Shown here: positions 41,426-54,099 of the stretch, piece after piece
Position numbering within the stretch: the stretch's first letter is position 1
Layout: every line of letters starts with the position of its first letter
NCBI GenBank assembly: GCA_009746045.1
Contig: RPFO01000078.1
Coordinates: 639,016-703,015, forward strand
DNA: 64,000 nt
Direction: 5' to 3'
Origin: Mesostigma viride
Taxonomy: Eukaryota > Streptophyta > Mesostigmatophyceae > Mesostigmatales > Mesostigmataceae
Program-made: the position numbers and the translations under genes
Notes under the pieces: model-generated
Database searches by the model: none
The model's input: the letters and a program-made list of their open reading frames with translations, nothing else
Told to the model about the DNA's origin: nothing

Positions 41426-44400
41426 CTCGTGCCACCACCCGCGTGGGATGAAGATGGCCTCCCCGGCAGTCACCTGCATCGCCCATACAAACATAGCAGT
41501 TGATGGCGAGAGAACAGGAGTTCGACCGAGGGTGGGAACGGGAATGGCGTTCGACATGAGTCCCGAGTAGTTAGCAACAAGCAGCGATGGCAACTACGAA
41601 CGATCTCAGAAGAACCATCGAGTAGGGAATGGCCCAAATATATGTATGCATGATCATGTCAGCATTAATTACGAGGAGAGTAATTACAAGGGCAATAATT
41701 ATGCAAGCAATAACTATGTGAACCTTTGCGCGGTCTCACAGCAGTTTGAACCGTCGCAGAGACTGCGTGCCAGCAGCGGAGTCCGCAACCAGCCCATCCA
41801 AACGATGATTTCATGACAGTTCAGCTAGACTAGCATATCCGTGCTCTTGATTTATGCACACGTATGGTATCAACCCTGCCCCTGATTCAGGCGCACATAT
41901 GCTAGCATAGCTGCCCTTGATTCACGCGCACGTATGCTAGCATCCCTGCCCCTGACTCAAGCACACGTATCCCCCCACAACTAGCAGCCCAGCACGCATA
42001 AGGAAGCAAAAGCGAGCCCGATAGCGGAAACCATACCGCTGTTCGGCAAAGGGACCACCGCAGAAAGTAAAAACTCGCAACGGCGCATGACTATGTCACA
42101 GCAGGCTCAAGCGGTCCTGTAGCTGGCCCCAGAGAAGACGTGAACTATTTGTGTGCATGCGATGACCTACGCACAACGTGACACCAAATAAGCAGCTCCT
42201 GCTCTTTGTGACGACACGAAGGCGCCCGTCATGGGACAAGGGGACAAGTGAAGGATGCTCGTCGCATGGGCAGGGCAAAAGGCAGCACTGGCTGGGACTC
42301 ATGACAGCGTGCCTGGCTTGAAGTAAGTACAGGCCAGGTTAAGCAGTTTTCCACCGTAAGAAACTGCCGGGCTGAGCAAGCACCAAGCTAAAAATGAACG
42401 GCATCTTCAACGAGCGTATAGCATCAGAAAAGTGCTCACCTTGAGCAAAGAAGCACGTTGAAGAGCTTTGTGGGAGCACACCTCTGCTCACCTTCAGCAA
42501 TCAAGCACATTGATGAGGAAGCGCTCACTCCTAGTGGGCGCTAACTACTAGTGGGAGCTGACAACTGGTGGGCGCTGACTAGTAGTGGGCTCAGTGAGCG
42601 TGTGATACCAAGAGTTCCGTGGGCACTCACCTCTGCCCGGTAGCCGTGCGCCGCGTTGTCAAAGTGTTCCCAGCGCGGGTCGCCCCAACCCTTTTGACGG
42701 AATGGTGGGACACCCACCCCTGTGCCTTGCGAGGCCGTAGCCTTGGGTCGCAGCAGCAGCAACACGCTGCCGAGGGCAGAGAAGTTGTTCAGGGACCCTG
42801 GCGGCGTAGACCACGGTGCCAGATGAGAGGATAAGAGAGGAAGCAGTTATGAAGAGACCTGGCTGGTGGGTGAGCCTGGCCTCGGCAGGGATTCAGATAG
42901 GTATAGAGGAGTCAAGCTGCTTAGACAAGCTGCTCACTAAGTTGTTAATTTCTTATCTTTAATGCTAAGATCTCTGAAGTGAATTCCAATGTTATTTACG
43001 CATGTAGGGACAGAATACCTGCTCTTTTAGCGCATGCATTTAACATAAGCTTGAGGATGTTGCAATGGAAGGCGTTATTGACTTACATTACTATGTTTCT
43101 GACAGTCCAGGGTGTGCACTGTTTACGGTGACATTCTCACTTAGTGCCCATCCATCCCATTTCCCCTGTTGTGGAGGGCTGTCGGGACAGATGGGTCATC
43201 CAACCTGAAACCAATATAATTGGTCGACAAGCAGTGCTTTCCGCAAACAAGAGCAGAGCAAGAACCGCCTCCTTGAGCCGGTACACATAGAATGAAGGCA
43301 CTGCATCGCGCTCACCCTCGGTCCACGGCTCCGGGTAGATACATCCAATGTCGGTGGGCGGGTACAGGTGGAAGACCTGCAGACAAGGGCCAAGGCCAGC
43401 AAGCCGAAATGGTAGGCCATGCGTTCAAGCAAGAAAAGGCAAGGTCATGATTGCTACAGTCACAAAAACATATTGAATCATTACAAGCATGTCAAATACG
43501 TGTTTGCGGGGTTGCGCCATCCACAATGACACTTTGACATATCTCTCATGCAAAGGCAGAATGTTGGCGGTGGGTCAAGTAGAACAAGGGGGTCAACGGT
43601 AAAATGGATACAAATGGTAAAAATGGGCACAGACGGTAAATATATAGTATCTATCATTCTCAATGAAAATGTATAGTATCCTGCGCAACATTATCCAGCA
43701 TGACGACACGCGTACATAAAGAGAGAGTCGGGGGTCCCATGGTCCACACCGCGTCCCACTCCGCACATACATAGTTGTCTCACTTAACACATGGTCATGA
43801 CCTTCATCAGTATACCGAATGCCCGGTGTGGTAGTAGGATGTTTGTATGGAGAAGCCAAAGCAGTTCTACTGCCTTGACACCGGATACCCCAGCTACCAG
43901 TGTCAAGTCTACTTTTGAATTCGAGGGGAAGTTGTTTGCAGTCTCCATCGGTGCTGATCAGGCATTGCGGTGGCTTTCTGAGGTGATTGGAGACCTGAAG
44001 GACCACCCTGACACCTGGTTTGGTGGCTTGCTTCTTGTCTATTAGTAGCAGTATCGCCAACTGAAGGCTGCGGTCCAACTTATGAAGTATTGTGGTGAGC
44101 CGGGCCGCTTTGAGTATTTTAAGTAAAGCGCTGTTTATATTGTGCATTGCGCTGTTGCTGGTCGTATTGCTGAAACAACCTACAAGGTGGAGGCACAGCG
44201 CTGGAAGGAAGCGCGTGTTTTCCGAGCTTCACCTTTAGAACTTTCTCTAGGCCAAGTCCTCCTGTTTCACTACCTAGCCAAGCGTGACTAGTAATGGTGG
44301 CATGGACTGCAGCTGACCGTTTCCAGCCAGACAACCGCCATCTTGGTGACACCTTACTGGCCCCCTTGCTTCTGTGCCTTTCTGACTGGGCAATTACCCC

Positions 44401-47400
44401 AGGTGGCTGACATCCCGTCCCGAACAAAAAGCCTCTGCAGTCTCCGAGCGTTTGCAGGACACCATTCATGAAAGACTCCTTTAAGGAGGAACGCAAGCGG
44501 GCGATGGAGCGCATTGAAATGGAAGCGGGTGAGACAGGACTCGACTACTGGCCACGAGGAAAGCTCCTCAGATACCAGCAAGATGTCGGACATCCCATGC
44601 GACGGTCGACAATGTGCGAGTCCGGCACATTGTACAGTGAACTGGAACTCGATGCAGTTGTCCAAGTCCCAGCCTAGCTGTCACCTTCTTGGCGATGTTC
44701 TTCACAGTATGCGAAACAGATCCGGCATGCGACAGGTGTCAGCAAAACGGTCATCAATCGCTCTTGCTGACATGGTGACGTTCTAGGGGTAGGGAAAAGG
44801 GGCATCTAGTCTCAGGTCCTCAAAATTAGTGTAGCTAGGGAAACACGCGCCCGATAGCGCTTGGACTCCAAAGGCGGCCCCGCAAAGTGGTTGGCCAGCA
44901 CTTGTTGCATCTGATAATAAAAATCCCAGAGGCCAAAATGCCAAGAATCAGGCTTGTCCTTGACAGCCTGAAAAAGCTGGTGGAGCCAAGAGAAAGGTCG
45001 TCAGTTGGGCGTCAACAGAAAATAAAGCTGCCTTCCCTCGTACTCAAAAGTCACCTTTGCAGTATGTGGTGTTGGAGAAGCCTCTGGAAAAGTAGGAGCA
45101 GTGGTCTCGGACATTAATATAGCCCAAGCTAAAACAGGCCCCTTTTCCCCCGCAAATTGCTTTTCTCACTGGAAAAACGTAGCCGAAGGTATTAAGGGCC
45201 ATTTTGGCTCTTTAGACGCTGAAAAAAGAACCCGCCTCTTAAACTATGGGGTCAGAAACAAAATGATCACTTAGAAGTACAAAACCCAATATACTAGGAT
45301 GGAAGAATGCTAATCTTCCACCCCTTCTTCGAGCACCTCTCCAACTAAATTAGCTTCGCCCGTTTGGCGTATCTTTGGGGTTCTTTGGTGGAATATGGGC
45401 TCCGCCGGATTAGGCTTCTTCTTTGGCCGATGCATGCTGCCACTCGGGCTCATCTAAAAAGACACGCATGCCATGCCAGAAGGCATGATCGGTGGCCAAT
45501 GGCGCGGCGTGACGCGACGCCAGTACTGCAAACGCCATAGATGGATGGGTATACGTCATACCCATGCGGAACGCATGTGCACTCACAGGGTAACATACGC
45601 TAGTAGCGAACTCATAACGCACTAGCCAGACCCATGGCGAATCACACATTGTCACAATTCTTTAGTGCCAACCGGCGCCGACTGTGAGGACAAACTACGT
45701 CCGTTAGAAATGAATCCGGGCCAGAAAACTACAACATAGGCTCACAAAACGTATTTCGGCCCTGGTAAAACATTAGGCAAGCGCAAAAAAAACCCTTGAC
45801 CTTCCCTCGGTCTCCTGAAATGACAGTCAGAATTATAGGTGAATATGCCCAAGCAAGTCATAAGACATAGATACCACACAGCATCCATGAAGCCTTCAAA
45901 TACTGCAGATTCACACACACACACATATACATGGTCGGTTTGTCGGTAACCAGCGGGCGTACCTTGCGGCCCGCCAGAAGGATGTGGAGGTTGTCCTGTC
46001 CCAAAGGAAGGCAACGAGAGTTGCAGCCAATCAAAGGCATCCTCGCCCACACCCAACCAAGCCCAGCATACCCCAACCCAACCCACCCAACACAAAAAAA
46101 AATTACTCAGGGTCAGTTGTTTGCCATGCGCAGTAGTCCATCACAGACCAGGCAAGCGAGACGAGATTCAAGATTATGCGAAGTCTTGCCCGCAACAGAG
46201 GGTAGATGCGGACAGACTGAAAACGCCGCATTTCTGGCGGTCCGTATCCCAGCCTGATCCTGCAAGACATCCCCTTATGGTGTCGCGACCTCTTGGGAGA
46301 AATCAGGTGCGACCCATCACCCAGGTGTATGGTAAGGTCATGCGAGCAAGGTGTATGGTAAGGTCATGCCAGAAAGAGTCGACATCACAACGAGGAAGGC
46401 AAAAAAGGCGTGATGTCCATGCGCAAATACAATTTCAAAGTTTTCATTTCTTTGCTTTTTTCATTTTTCTTGATCACTTTGGGTATGAAAGCACGCACGG
46501 GGCGGCAGGCAGCCACCAGTTCCTGTGCTTTTAAACGCCTACGCTACTGTTACACGTTGGCGTGCCATGCATCCGAGGATTGCCTATCCAAAACGCCCAG
46601 TCCCGATAATGGCCAAGGTCCGCTATCATGCTAAAGATTACATATTAAAGATATATATGGAACTGCTCATCATGCAGGCATTGCCCATTAGCTGCTTGGT
46701 TGCTGGGCAACCTTAGCTGGTGGACCCGATCTCGGTGGTGGGCATCCACTCACCAGCGCGTCAAAGTGGATGCGGCTGGTTGCTGACGTCCCCATCCATA
46801 GGTTGCGCTGGCGGACGCTGCCCGCGGGGATGAGCGGCTGCGGCAATGCGAGCGCACCAAAGGCACATGCAGGCTGGTGATATAGAAGTACTTGGTGGGG
46901 GGCGGCAGATTGGCCTGGCAAGATTGCATCTATCACGCGAGAGGGGAGTATGTGTGCCCGTATGTGTGTGAGCGCGCATGTGTGCGTGTGTGCATGAGAG
47001 TGAGAGACAGACGTGCAAAGAGTAGGTGGCAAACAGTGATTCGTGCTGCCACATCGGTTCAGCAACGCATGCGCACGGTGCCTATCTGCACGACCACGAC
47101 AGGGGGATGCCCCAGCCAGCCACCTTTATAAGCCTAGGCCTGCGCTGGCCCCAAAATGGAATTCAACAGAGTCGCATGTGAACCGAAACTGAGTCACGCC
47201 TGTGGGGCTGCGGGCTCAGCATAGACCGGAGTGCATGGCTCTAACATGACTGCTTTTTCGTCGTGGGATTAAATAAATGAATCAGGCTTCTTTTGCAGCA
47301 AGCAAGGCACCAAAAAATCTGCAATGGTAAGGAATGCAGCTGGGGGACAACGCAATAGAAGAAGCTTAACAGTGGGCATATGCTATAGATAAGAGCATAG

Positions 47401-49656
47401 ATGGGCGAGTGCAATAGATAGGAGCAGAATGTGAACATATGTGATAGACAAGAGGATAATAGGTGGCCATATGCAATACTTCTGAACATAAGTGGGCAAG
47501 TGCAATGGATACAGCATGAGTGAATGCATATAATACAGACAGAGACATTAGCATAAGTTTTTGTAAACGGAAACGGAGGATAGAGGAAGCCAAGTCCCTG
47601 CGTGATGGTTCACACTTGTTTCGCTAAAGTAATTTCTGTGTCATTACAGCTGCCAGAAAAACATGGCCAGCCTAGCATCCCCATGGCCATGTCACACCAC
47701 TCAACTGGTGTGGTCGCTGGGTGGAGCAACTTGGCGAAGAAGCGCTGGAGACCTGAGGGAGGCCACACATGTGGTGGGCGCAAGAGTCTGTTTGTCTTGT
47801 CAGTAAGTATGATTCATCCCCAAGCCTCGATCACGCGTCACGCATAGACATGCAGTCATGCACACGTATCAGAGGCCGCCCCTGCGCAACCACCAGGTTG
47901 GATAGCCTTAGACTAACAAGTAGGCTGACAAGTAATCGAATACAATGCATGCTCATACTGTAACTAGGTTGATAAGTAGGCTAACAAGTAATCGAATACA
48001 ATGCATGCTCATACTGTAACTAGGTTGATAAGTAGGCTAACAAGTAATCGAATACAATGCATGCTCATACTGTAACTAGGTTAATAAGTAGGCTAACAAG
48101 TAATCGAATACAATGCATGCTCATACTGTAACTAGGTTAATAAGTAGGCTAACAAGTAATCGAATACAATCATGCTCATACTGTAACTAGGTTGATAAGC
48201 AGGCTAACAAGTAATCGAATACAATCATGCTCATACTGTAACTAGGTTGATGAGTAGGCTAACAAGTAGGTAAATAACGGAACCTCATGCTGTATTTCGA
48301 CTTACAAGTAGGCTAACAATTAGGTCAATCATGTCACACTCAAGCTGTAATTCGACTAACAAGTAGGCTAACAAGTAGGTCGATTATGTCACACTCATGC
48401 TGTAATTTGACGAACAAGTAGGCTAACAAGTAGGTCAATAAGAACACATTCATGCTTGGCCATGGGGCCTCAAGAGTCCATGGGCGACCATCCCAACAAA
48501 ATCTGTAAGGCAACAAACCTATCCTAGGCCAATGGAACCAACAATAATCTTTGGGCAACATGGGGTCACACCCACGTCCGTTTCACATCCCAGCGACAAT
48601 GTTTTGCCAACTATCTTGTAGATATCAATAGATTAATGGTAGCGAACCTTTATCAGTGGATCCATGCCGATCAATAGTATTGGCTGGGATTGCGCCGCTA
48701 GGGGCTCGACACACAAACTGACGCACGAGCGCGCTTCCTGCCCACACTACCCGTGGGTGTTACTGCTTGGGTGATATGGTGGAGGTTCCTACAGAATGCC
48801 CCAGCAAGCACTTCCATGATGGAAACCATGACGGAAACCCCATGCAGTAAACTTGGTTTGCGAGATCCACATTCCGGGGACTTGGAAACTTCTATCTGTG
48901 CAAAGGAGACTACTTGTTTAAGCTCCCTTCCCCGCTCCGTCCTTTACCCCCCCACCCTTCACATATATATTCAGAAAGAGATGAGATTGTCTGCTAACCC
49001 CCCACCAGCCATGTACCTGGCGGTAGTCCAGACAGCTCCTCCCCAGGGGCCGGCAGATCCCTCCACGTCAGGTAAATGAGCTGCGGTGCCGGTGGGGGCG
49101 GTTCCTCCTCCCTCGTCCTTTTCTTCGCGTTCTCCCGACTGCCACAGCTCATGCCCGAGTCGATTGCACTCGGCTCCCTGTCACCATGCTCCATGCGCAT
49201 TTCACTCGTTGACAATATATTTATATTTGACACATCAGGCCGTTTGTCCTCCGGACCGTTCACGCACCCCGGCTCATCTCTGACTTGCCCCGTGGACGTG
49301 GCCATGTCATCACTACACCCGGCCCCAGCCGCCACCGCCATCTGTGCGAACCTGCGCCAAGCACACACCAGCAAAACCAACCGCGCAGTTACCGGAAAGT
49401 CTGTAGTGAAAAATGCACACGTGCCCCCCTGCAGAGATCGCGAGGCGATGGAAAAAGTTGAGCAATGCACCCAGAGCGCCCATGGTCTGATTTCATCCTC
49501 GGATTTCTTCTTTGCCATAGCACCGGTGACAATCACCATCCCGTTTGACCAGTGCTCCATGCAGCATTGAATATTATTTTGATGCACGCCTTGGTGGCGA
49601 ACGCATCTCTTTGCGCCTTGCTTCACCAGATCATACTGTACGATAAGCTCACGCAA
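41426..49656 (-). CDS. JmjC / cupin-8 domain dioxygenase gene, at least seven exons, 3' end unresolved
   Basis: Exons on the minus strand: 49656-49017, 47752-47648, 46914-46754, 45995-45963, 43376-43316, 42797-42631 and 41473-41426. All junctions are GT-AG and all phases agree (1, 1, 0, 0, 1, 0). The protein carries NLWMGTSATSRIHFDAL (His-X-Asp iron ligands, exon 3), DNLHILLAGRK|VFHLYPPTDIG (co-substrate region) and VTAGEAIFIPRGWWHE (second metal His, exon 7). That is the core of Fe(II)/2-oxoglutarate JmjC proteins of the cupin-8 type (JMJD5, TYW5 and HIF1AN relatives), which hydroxylate proteins or RNA. Exon 1 is Glu/Pro-rich at its end (EEEPPPPAPQ); its true ATG is uncertain. I could not place the exon after 41426. 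Introns reach about 2.6 kb and hold repeats. Confidence 0.75.
41820..41975. repeat. Short tandem repeat of about 42-60 bp in a JmjC intron
   Basis: Three degenerate units of the form GCTAGCAT...CTGCCC(C)TGATTCA-GCGCACGTAT. No coding role. Confidence 0.6.
43790..44680 (+). pseudogene. Unidentified coding remnant inside a JmjC intron
   Basis: Plus-strand open pieces 43791-44045 (KSTFEFEGKLFAVSIGADQALRW) and 44468-44677, with short protein-like segments between them in shifting frames (RQLKAAVQLMKYCGEPGRF; AETTYKVEAQRWKEARVF). Composition suggests a once-coding transposon or viral-type gene in the opposite orientation to the host gene. I do not recognise the family. Confidence 0.3.
47915..48455. 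repeat. 56-bp minisatellite in JmjC intron 1
   Basis: Units containing AATCGAATACAATGCATGCTC recur every 56 bp (47935, 47991, 48047, 48103, 48159), then a 55-bp unit and four diverged units carrying AACAAGTAGGCTAACAAGTAGG. Position inside the intron could affect its stability but not the protein. Confidence 0.9.
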
Positions 49657-50243
49657 TGTGCGTTAGCACACACAGCCACGCCATCGCGCATGCCAGAAAT
49701 AATGATACTCCTACCAGGTCCGGATGAAAGCGACGATGAAAATCACGCTTTTATTACCCCTTGCAAAGTAACACTTGGATCTGTCACCGTTTGCACCGTC
49801 AAAGCCGTGCTGCGGATCCCGGGGGAAGATCAAAAGCATCCATAGCCGTACCCACGGCTCGCATTGCAAAGGCAGTGAGTCCCCCTCACGCTTTTGTCCA
49901 CTTTTCAGCAAGGCAAGTTGCGGCTGGCATGAGTAACTTTCCACTTAACTTAGTGCGATGCGTAGTGTGGCAGCATACCATGATAATACACAAAATCCAA
50001 ACCAAATCCATACAGATCGGGCTGAGTCTCTCATTCAAGATGAGTGGCTTGCAACGCATGCTGCACTAGGCACTACTGTCCCAGAATAAAATCCAACCAG
50101 AGAAAATCCTCATCACCGGTGCCGCACGCTAGCAACATGTAGACAAGCAGGTGCTGCACTTGTTTACACTGTGACATTGGCACCTCACTAGAAAAGAATC
50201 TGACGAGGTCGTTACCGGCCCGGTAACCAGAATGGCTATGATT

Positions 50244-50313
50244 ACGGACCCCGTAACCGGTAGGGACCCTGTAACCACCCTGGATTGGTTGCGGGGCTGG
50301 TTACGGGGTCCGT
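50244..50313. repeat. Perfect 15-bp inverted repeat, hairpin-forming
   Basis: ACGGACCCCGTAACC (50244-50258) and its exact reverse complement (50299-50313) surround a 40-bp loop. More GGTTACC/GGTAACC motifs stand just upstream (50211-50228). It may be the end structure of a small element. No duplication was identified. Confidence 0.6.
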
Positions 50314-50623
50314 TCACGTAAAATCCATCAAAGTCACAGCCAGCAAGCCTAAGTGTGAGTATCCAGCACACAGCCCACAGAGATGTGTCTGTCCCCCTCA
50401 TATGTGTGTGTGCCCACTGCCCCCACCTCACAAGTGTATGCCCCCCCTTTACAAGTGCATACGTCGGGCTGTCGGCCCATACACATACCCACGGTTGTGT
50501 CAGCAAACGACTCGCCCGCGGCATGTAGTCAGCTAACGCGGCAGCACCCGCGGGCCAGACCTTAGCACTAAGTATATATAAAAAGCCACCGCTAGCACTC
50601 GCTGGCCTCTTGCTCAACTGCAC

Positions 50624-51100
50624 GTGAATTGTAAAGCACGCCCTGGCAGTCGTTTTAAGCTCTTGATCGATCGCTATTCCATGTCCTCCTTGCTTGTTTC
50701 TGAACCCTCCCATTCTTTGCCAATCCATGATGGCTTCCGCAACTACAAGCGCACAGGTTGTCGCCAAGCCAATGGCTGCCATGAACAAGGTGCATTGAAG
50801 AGTGGTGCAGGCAATAAGTGGTGCGACATATGCTCAAAACGGCTGTTACGAAGACGGGTGGTGAGAATGCGGATAGGGCGCAGCAGGCAGCAAGACAAAA
50901 AGGTAGGCGAGCGGCAGAGAAGAAGGTTCCTGCCAAAAAAAATTACCACCGCGATCGTGGAAGGCACCAACAACCATGGCATGGGCAACCGGGCCGATGC
51001 TGGTGAGAAGGCGATCGAATACTTGCAAGTGTGTGAGAGGACCATTGCCGAATCCCCTGTTCAGAAAACGCGCGCCCAGGATATCAGGGGGGAGGGATAA
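50624..51100 (+). CDS. Unrecognised basic ORF in the left palindrome arm
   Basis: A 158-residue frame with a start codon. An alternative frame from about 50729 (MMASATTSAQVVAKPMAAMNK) is conserved in the right arm and may be the real one. The listed frame is Arg/Lys-rich with a CDIC pair (KWCDICSKRLL). Because both arms share the alternative frame, I rate the long frame low. Confidence 0.25.
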   Translation: MNCKARPGSRFKLLIDRYSMSSLLVSEPSHSLPIHDGFRNYKRTGCRQANGCHEQGALKSGAGNKWCDICSKRLLRRRVVRMRIGRSRQQDKKVGERQRRRFLPKKITTAIVEGTNNHGMGNRADAGEKAIEYLQVCERTIAESPVQKTRAQDIRGEG

Positions 51101-52272
51101 TCCGCCATGCAAGGCATGGTCAGCGAGGAACTACGCACGCAGTTGCTTGATGGGGCGCAACAAATTTCTGGGGGCAATATTGCAGACGAGCTAATCCCAA
51201 ACGGGCTATCCTCATCGACATGGACTTGGCTACGTTGCCCTTTCGGGAATGTATACGTGCTCGTTCAGACGTTGTGCATTCGCGAAATGGAGGCAATATT
51301 GCCCCCAGAAATTTGTTGCGCCCCATCAAGCAACTGCGTGCGTAGTTCCTCGCTGACCATGCCTTGCATGGCGGATTATCCCTCCCCCCTGATATCCTGG
51401 GCGCGCGTTTTCTGAACAGGGGATTCGGCAATGGTCCTCTCACACACTTACAAGAATTCGATCGCCTTCTCACCAGCATCGGCCCGGTTGCCCATGCCAT
51501 GGTTGTTGGCGCCTTCCATCGCGGCCGGACTTTTTTTTCGCAGGAACCTTCTAGTCTGCCGCTCGCCTACCTTTTTGCTTTGCCTTGCCTTGCCTTGCCT
51601 TGCCTTGCCTTGCCTTGCCTTGCCTTGCCTTGCCTTGCCTTGCCTTGCCTTACCTTGCCTTGCCTTGCCTTGCCTCGCCTCGCCTTGCCTTGCCTTGCCT
51701 TGCCTTGCCTTGAACCTTCTAGTCTGCCGCTCGCCTACCTTTTTGCTTTGCCTTGCCTTGCCTTGCCTTGCCTTGCCTTGCCTTGCCTTGCCTTGCCTTG
51801 CCTTGCCTTGCCTTGCCTTGCCTTGCCTTGCCTTGCCTTGCCTTGCCTTGCCTTGCCTTGCCTTGCCTTGCCTTGCCTTGCCTTGCCTTGCCTTCCCTTG
51901 CCTTGCCTTGCCTTGCCTTGCCTCGCCTCGCCTCGCCTCGCCTTGCCTTGCCTTGCCTTGCCTTGCCTTGCCTTGCCTTGCCTTGCCTTGCCTTGCCTTG
52001 CCTTGCCTTGCCTTGCCTTGCCTTGCCTTGCCTTGCCTTGCCTTGCCTTGCCTTGCCTTGCCTTGCCTTGCCTTGCCTTGCCTTGCGCCCTATACGCATC
52101 CTCACCACCAACCTTCACGACAACCGTTTTTGAGCCATATGTCGCGCCACTTCTTTGCCTTCACCGCTTTCTAATGCATCTTGTTAATGGCAGTCATCGC
52201 CTGGGCGATTTCTTGTGCAGTTGGTGGTCCGGAAGCCATATAAATTGATGAAGAACGGGAGGGTTCAGAAAA
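50696..52272. repeat. Imperfect palindrome with a pentanucleotide array in the right arm
   Basis: Left arm 50696-51183 and right arm 51293-52272 are reverse complements with about 109 bp between. The right arm is longer because a (CCTTG)n array of about 500 bp lies where the left arm has CTTTTTGTCTTGCTGCC in reverse. Both arms hold a related open frame starting MASA/MASG (TAQ-IA-AM-A-NK-H), so the palindrome is a pair of facing copies of one element. Its identity is unknown. Confidence 0.8.
51576..52085. repeat. (CCTTG)n microsatellite
   Basis: Pure to slightly variant CCTTG repeats, with CCTCG variants at 51675-51684 and 51922-51940. A 35-bp unique block (AACCTTCTAGTCTGCCGCTC...) at 51712-51746 repeats the sequence immediately before the array (51545-51575), so part of the array was itself duplicated together with its flank. 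The long LALPC-type frames in it are not genes. Confidence 0.95.
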
Positions 52273-53990
52273 AATTAGGATACGCAAGTGCGGTTGATTG
52301 CGACCTTAAAACCACTACCGGGGCGTGCCTCGCAATTCACACGGTGCAGAAAGTGGTAATTTAAAAGCGCACTCCAGTTCTACTTTCTTGGTGCCGTTAG
52401 AAATCCAAGGTGCGTGAGTGCACCCCGTCGTAAAAATTCTGGCGCCAAGGCAATTTTTTGTGGTTTTCAGAGCTCGCATAGATCGAAGGGAGCCACGCCG
52501 GGATGAATGGGAGTATGCATTTGGGTGGCACCCACCCCCTGCACGTGCCTGGTGGTACTAGTTGAAGTTGTACTATCAATCGCAGGCGGTTCTAGGAAAT
52601 GCAACCTCACATTGCCGGGTAACCAAGTGGCCGACTCTCAGGCCTGCCGGCTGCGGGCTCCTCGGTTAAACTGTATGGTCACACCAAAGGTGCTGGCTGT
52701 GGTACGCGGCCCTTGGTTGGACCGCAGGTCCGGAAATTTCGTTTTTTGGTCAGCAACATAGGCCTGTATAGCTGGCAGTCCATTATCCGTTTCGGCTATA
52801 ACCAGCATAGTCCCTACCAGTCAAGCATCCCTGCTCCATATTTATGGGGGCTGACTACCAGGCACCTGTTGTCCCTCAACCATGTCCATGGAGGCCGTGA
52901 GAGGTACCCAACATTGTGTGTCAGACAGTCCTGGACAATTATGTACAGGAAGCTTGCCACATCCTCATGTAACTTGTGGCAGATAACCTGTTTCACGCTG
53001 GCTAGTTGCTTTTAGCCAGCATTTTATTCTTGTCGACAGTGTTGCATCGGAAACTCCACTGGTAGCGGCAATCATACGTGTTATTTTGTAGCAATGAGGC
53101 ATAGTGACGTACAGTTGATTATGAGCTCTCTAGAACTTTTCTTGGATTCGAATTTGGACTTCTGATATCATGATATCATGTGCCGACTGCAAGTTTAATT
53201 ATTGAGATACGCCAATGTTTGATCAAGCGCCGCACCTGTTTGTATATGGTGCTAGCGTTCGGGACTGATGCTAGAGTTCGGGGCTGATGATGAGGAATTT
53301 ATCTCCTTCGATTTCATTATAGGCTTCGAGTTGTGCTTCGTAACGCAACATTCGTTGCAAGCCACCCATTTGGAATCAGAGACTCAGCGCGATCTGTACA
53401 GATGTGGTTTGAGTTTTGTGTGTGCGTGTTGCCAAAAAAGATAGCAGTATCTGATCTTGTTGTTTACTCGCCATCCCTGGCAAGGACTGCTTGACGATGC
53501 ACATGAGACTCATAAGGCATAATAAATAGGCCATGATTTTCTTAGGTCCTGGTCTACCCAACTCACCTGTGTGGCGGCCTTTGCCACATTGTCTGTCACC
53601 TCTGCACAATTGAACTATTCAAGGTTGACTGTAATATCTTTTCTAATAAGGGATTCGTTTGTCTCAAGCACTAATAGTGTGCAAGATAAACCTGTCTCCT
53701 TCTCCTCCACCTCGTGCAGAGACCTGAATCCCAGTACATAATGGCCAACTCCACAATAGACGAGGCACTTCAAATCTGGCGTACACGCATAATTACGGTA
53801 CTGATGACAGTACATTCGGCACCCTGTAACTTTCGATATACTTGACTAAGTTATGCTGCATCAATTGGGACACGTCCGTCAGCATAGTCACTGTTCGCCT
53901 AGTCGATTAAAATGCCGCTTGAGATAGATCGAGTAGGTGGGCTTAAAGGAAAAAGCTCAACACCTCTCTTTACATAGACAGCCAGGATTC
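52273..53990. other. No recognised gene; one dispersed repeat
   Basis: 52618-52740 resembles 39530-39660 (shared AACCAAG, GCCTACCGGC-type and CCTTGGTTGGACCGC blocks). A 16-bp perfect palindrome TGATATCATGATATCA occurs near 53163. Remaining frames are short; a minus-strand one at 53815-53615 could be an exon but has no partner. Confidence 0.4.
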
Positions 53991-54037
53991 AACAAAATTG
54001 GGCACACATGGGATAGCTAAAAATAGTAGCCCAGACA

Positions 54038-54082
<45 letters not shown>

Positions 54083-54097
54083 CACACACACACACAA
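54038..54097. repeat. (CA)n microsatellite
   Basis: About 30 CA units with two interruptions (CAGACACG). Confidence 0.95.
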
Positions 54098-54099
54098 AT

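Noticed and set aside
46754-46914. Alternative JmjC exon frame containing KYFYITSLH
   Set aside because: It looks attractive next to the NLWMG motif, but it is out of frame with it and with both neighbouring exons; the listed frame fits all phases.
51364-52248. Long open frames of LALPC or KARQG repeats on both strands
   Set aside because: They are the (CCTTG)n array read in several frames. Five-base periodicity without stops creates open frames regardless of coding.
53163-53178. 16-bp palindrome TGATATCATGATATCA as a regulatory site
   Set aside because: Perfect but isolated, with no gene nearby; expected occasionally by chance.
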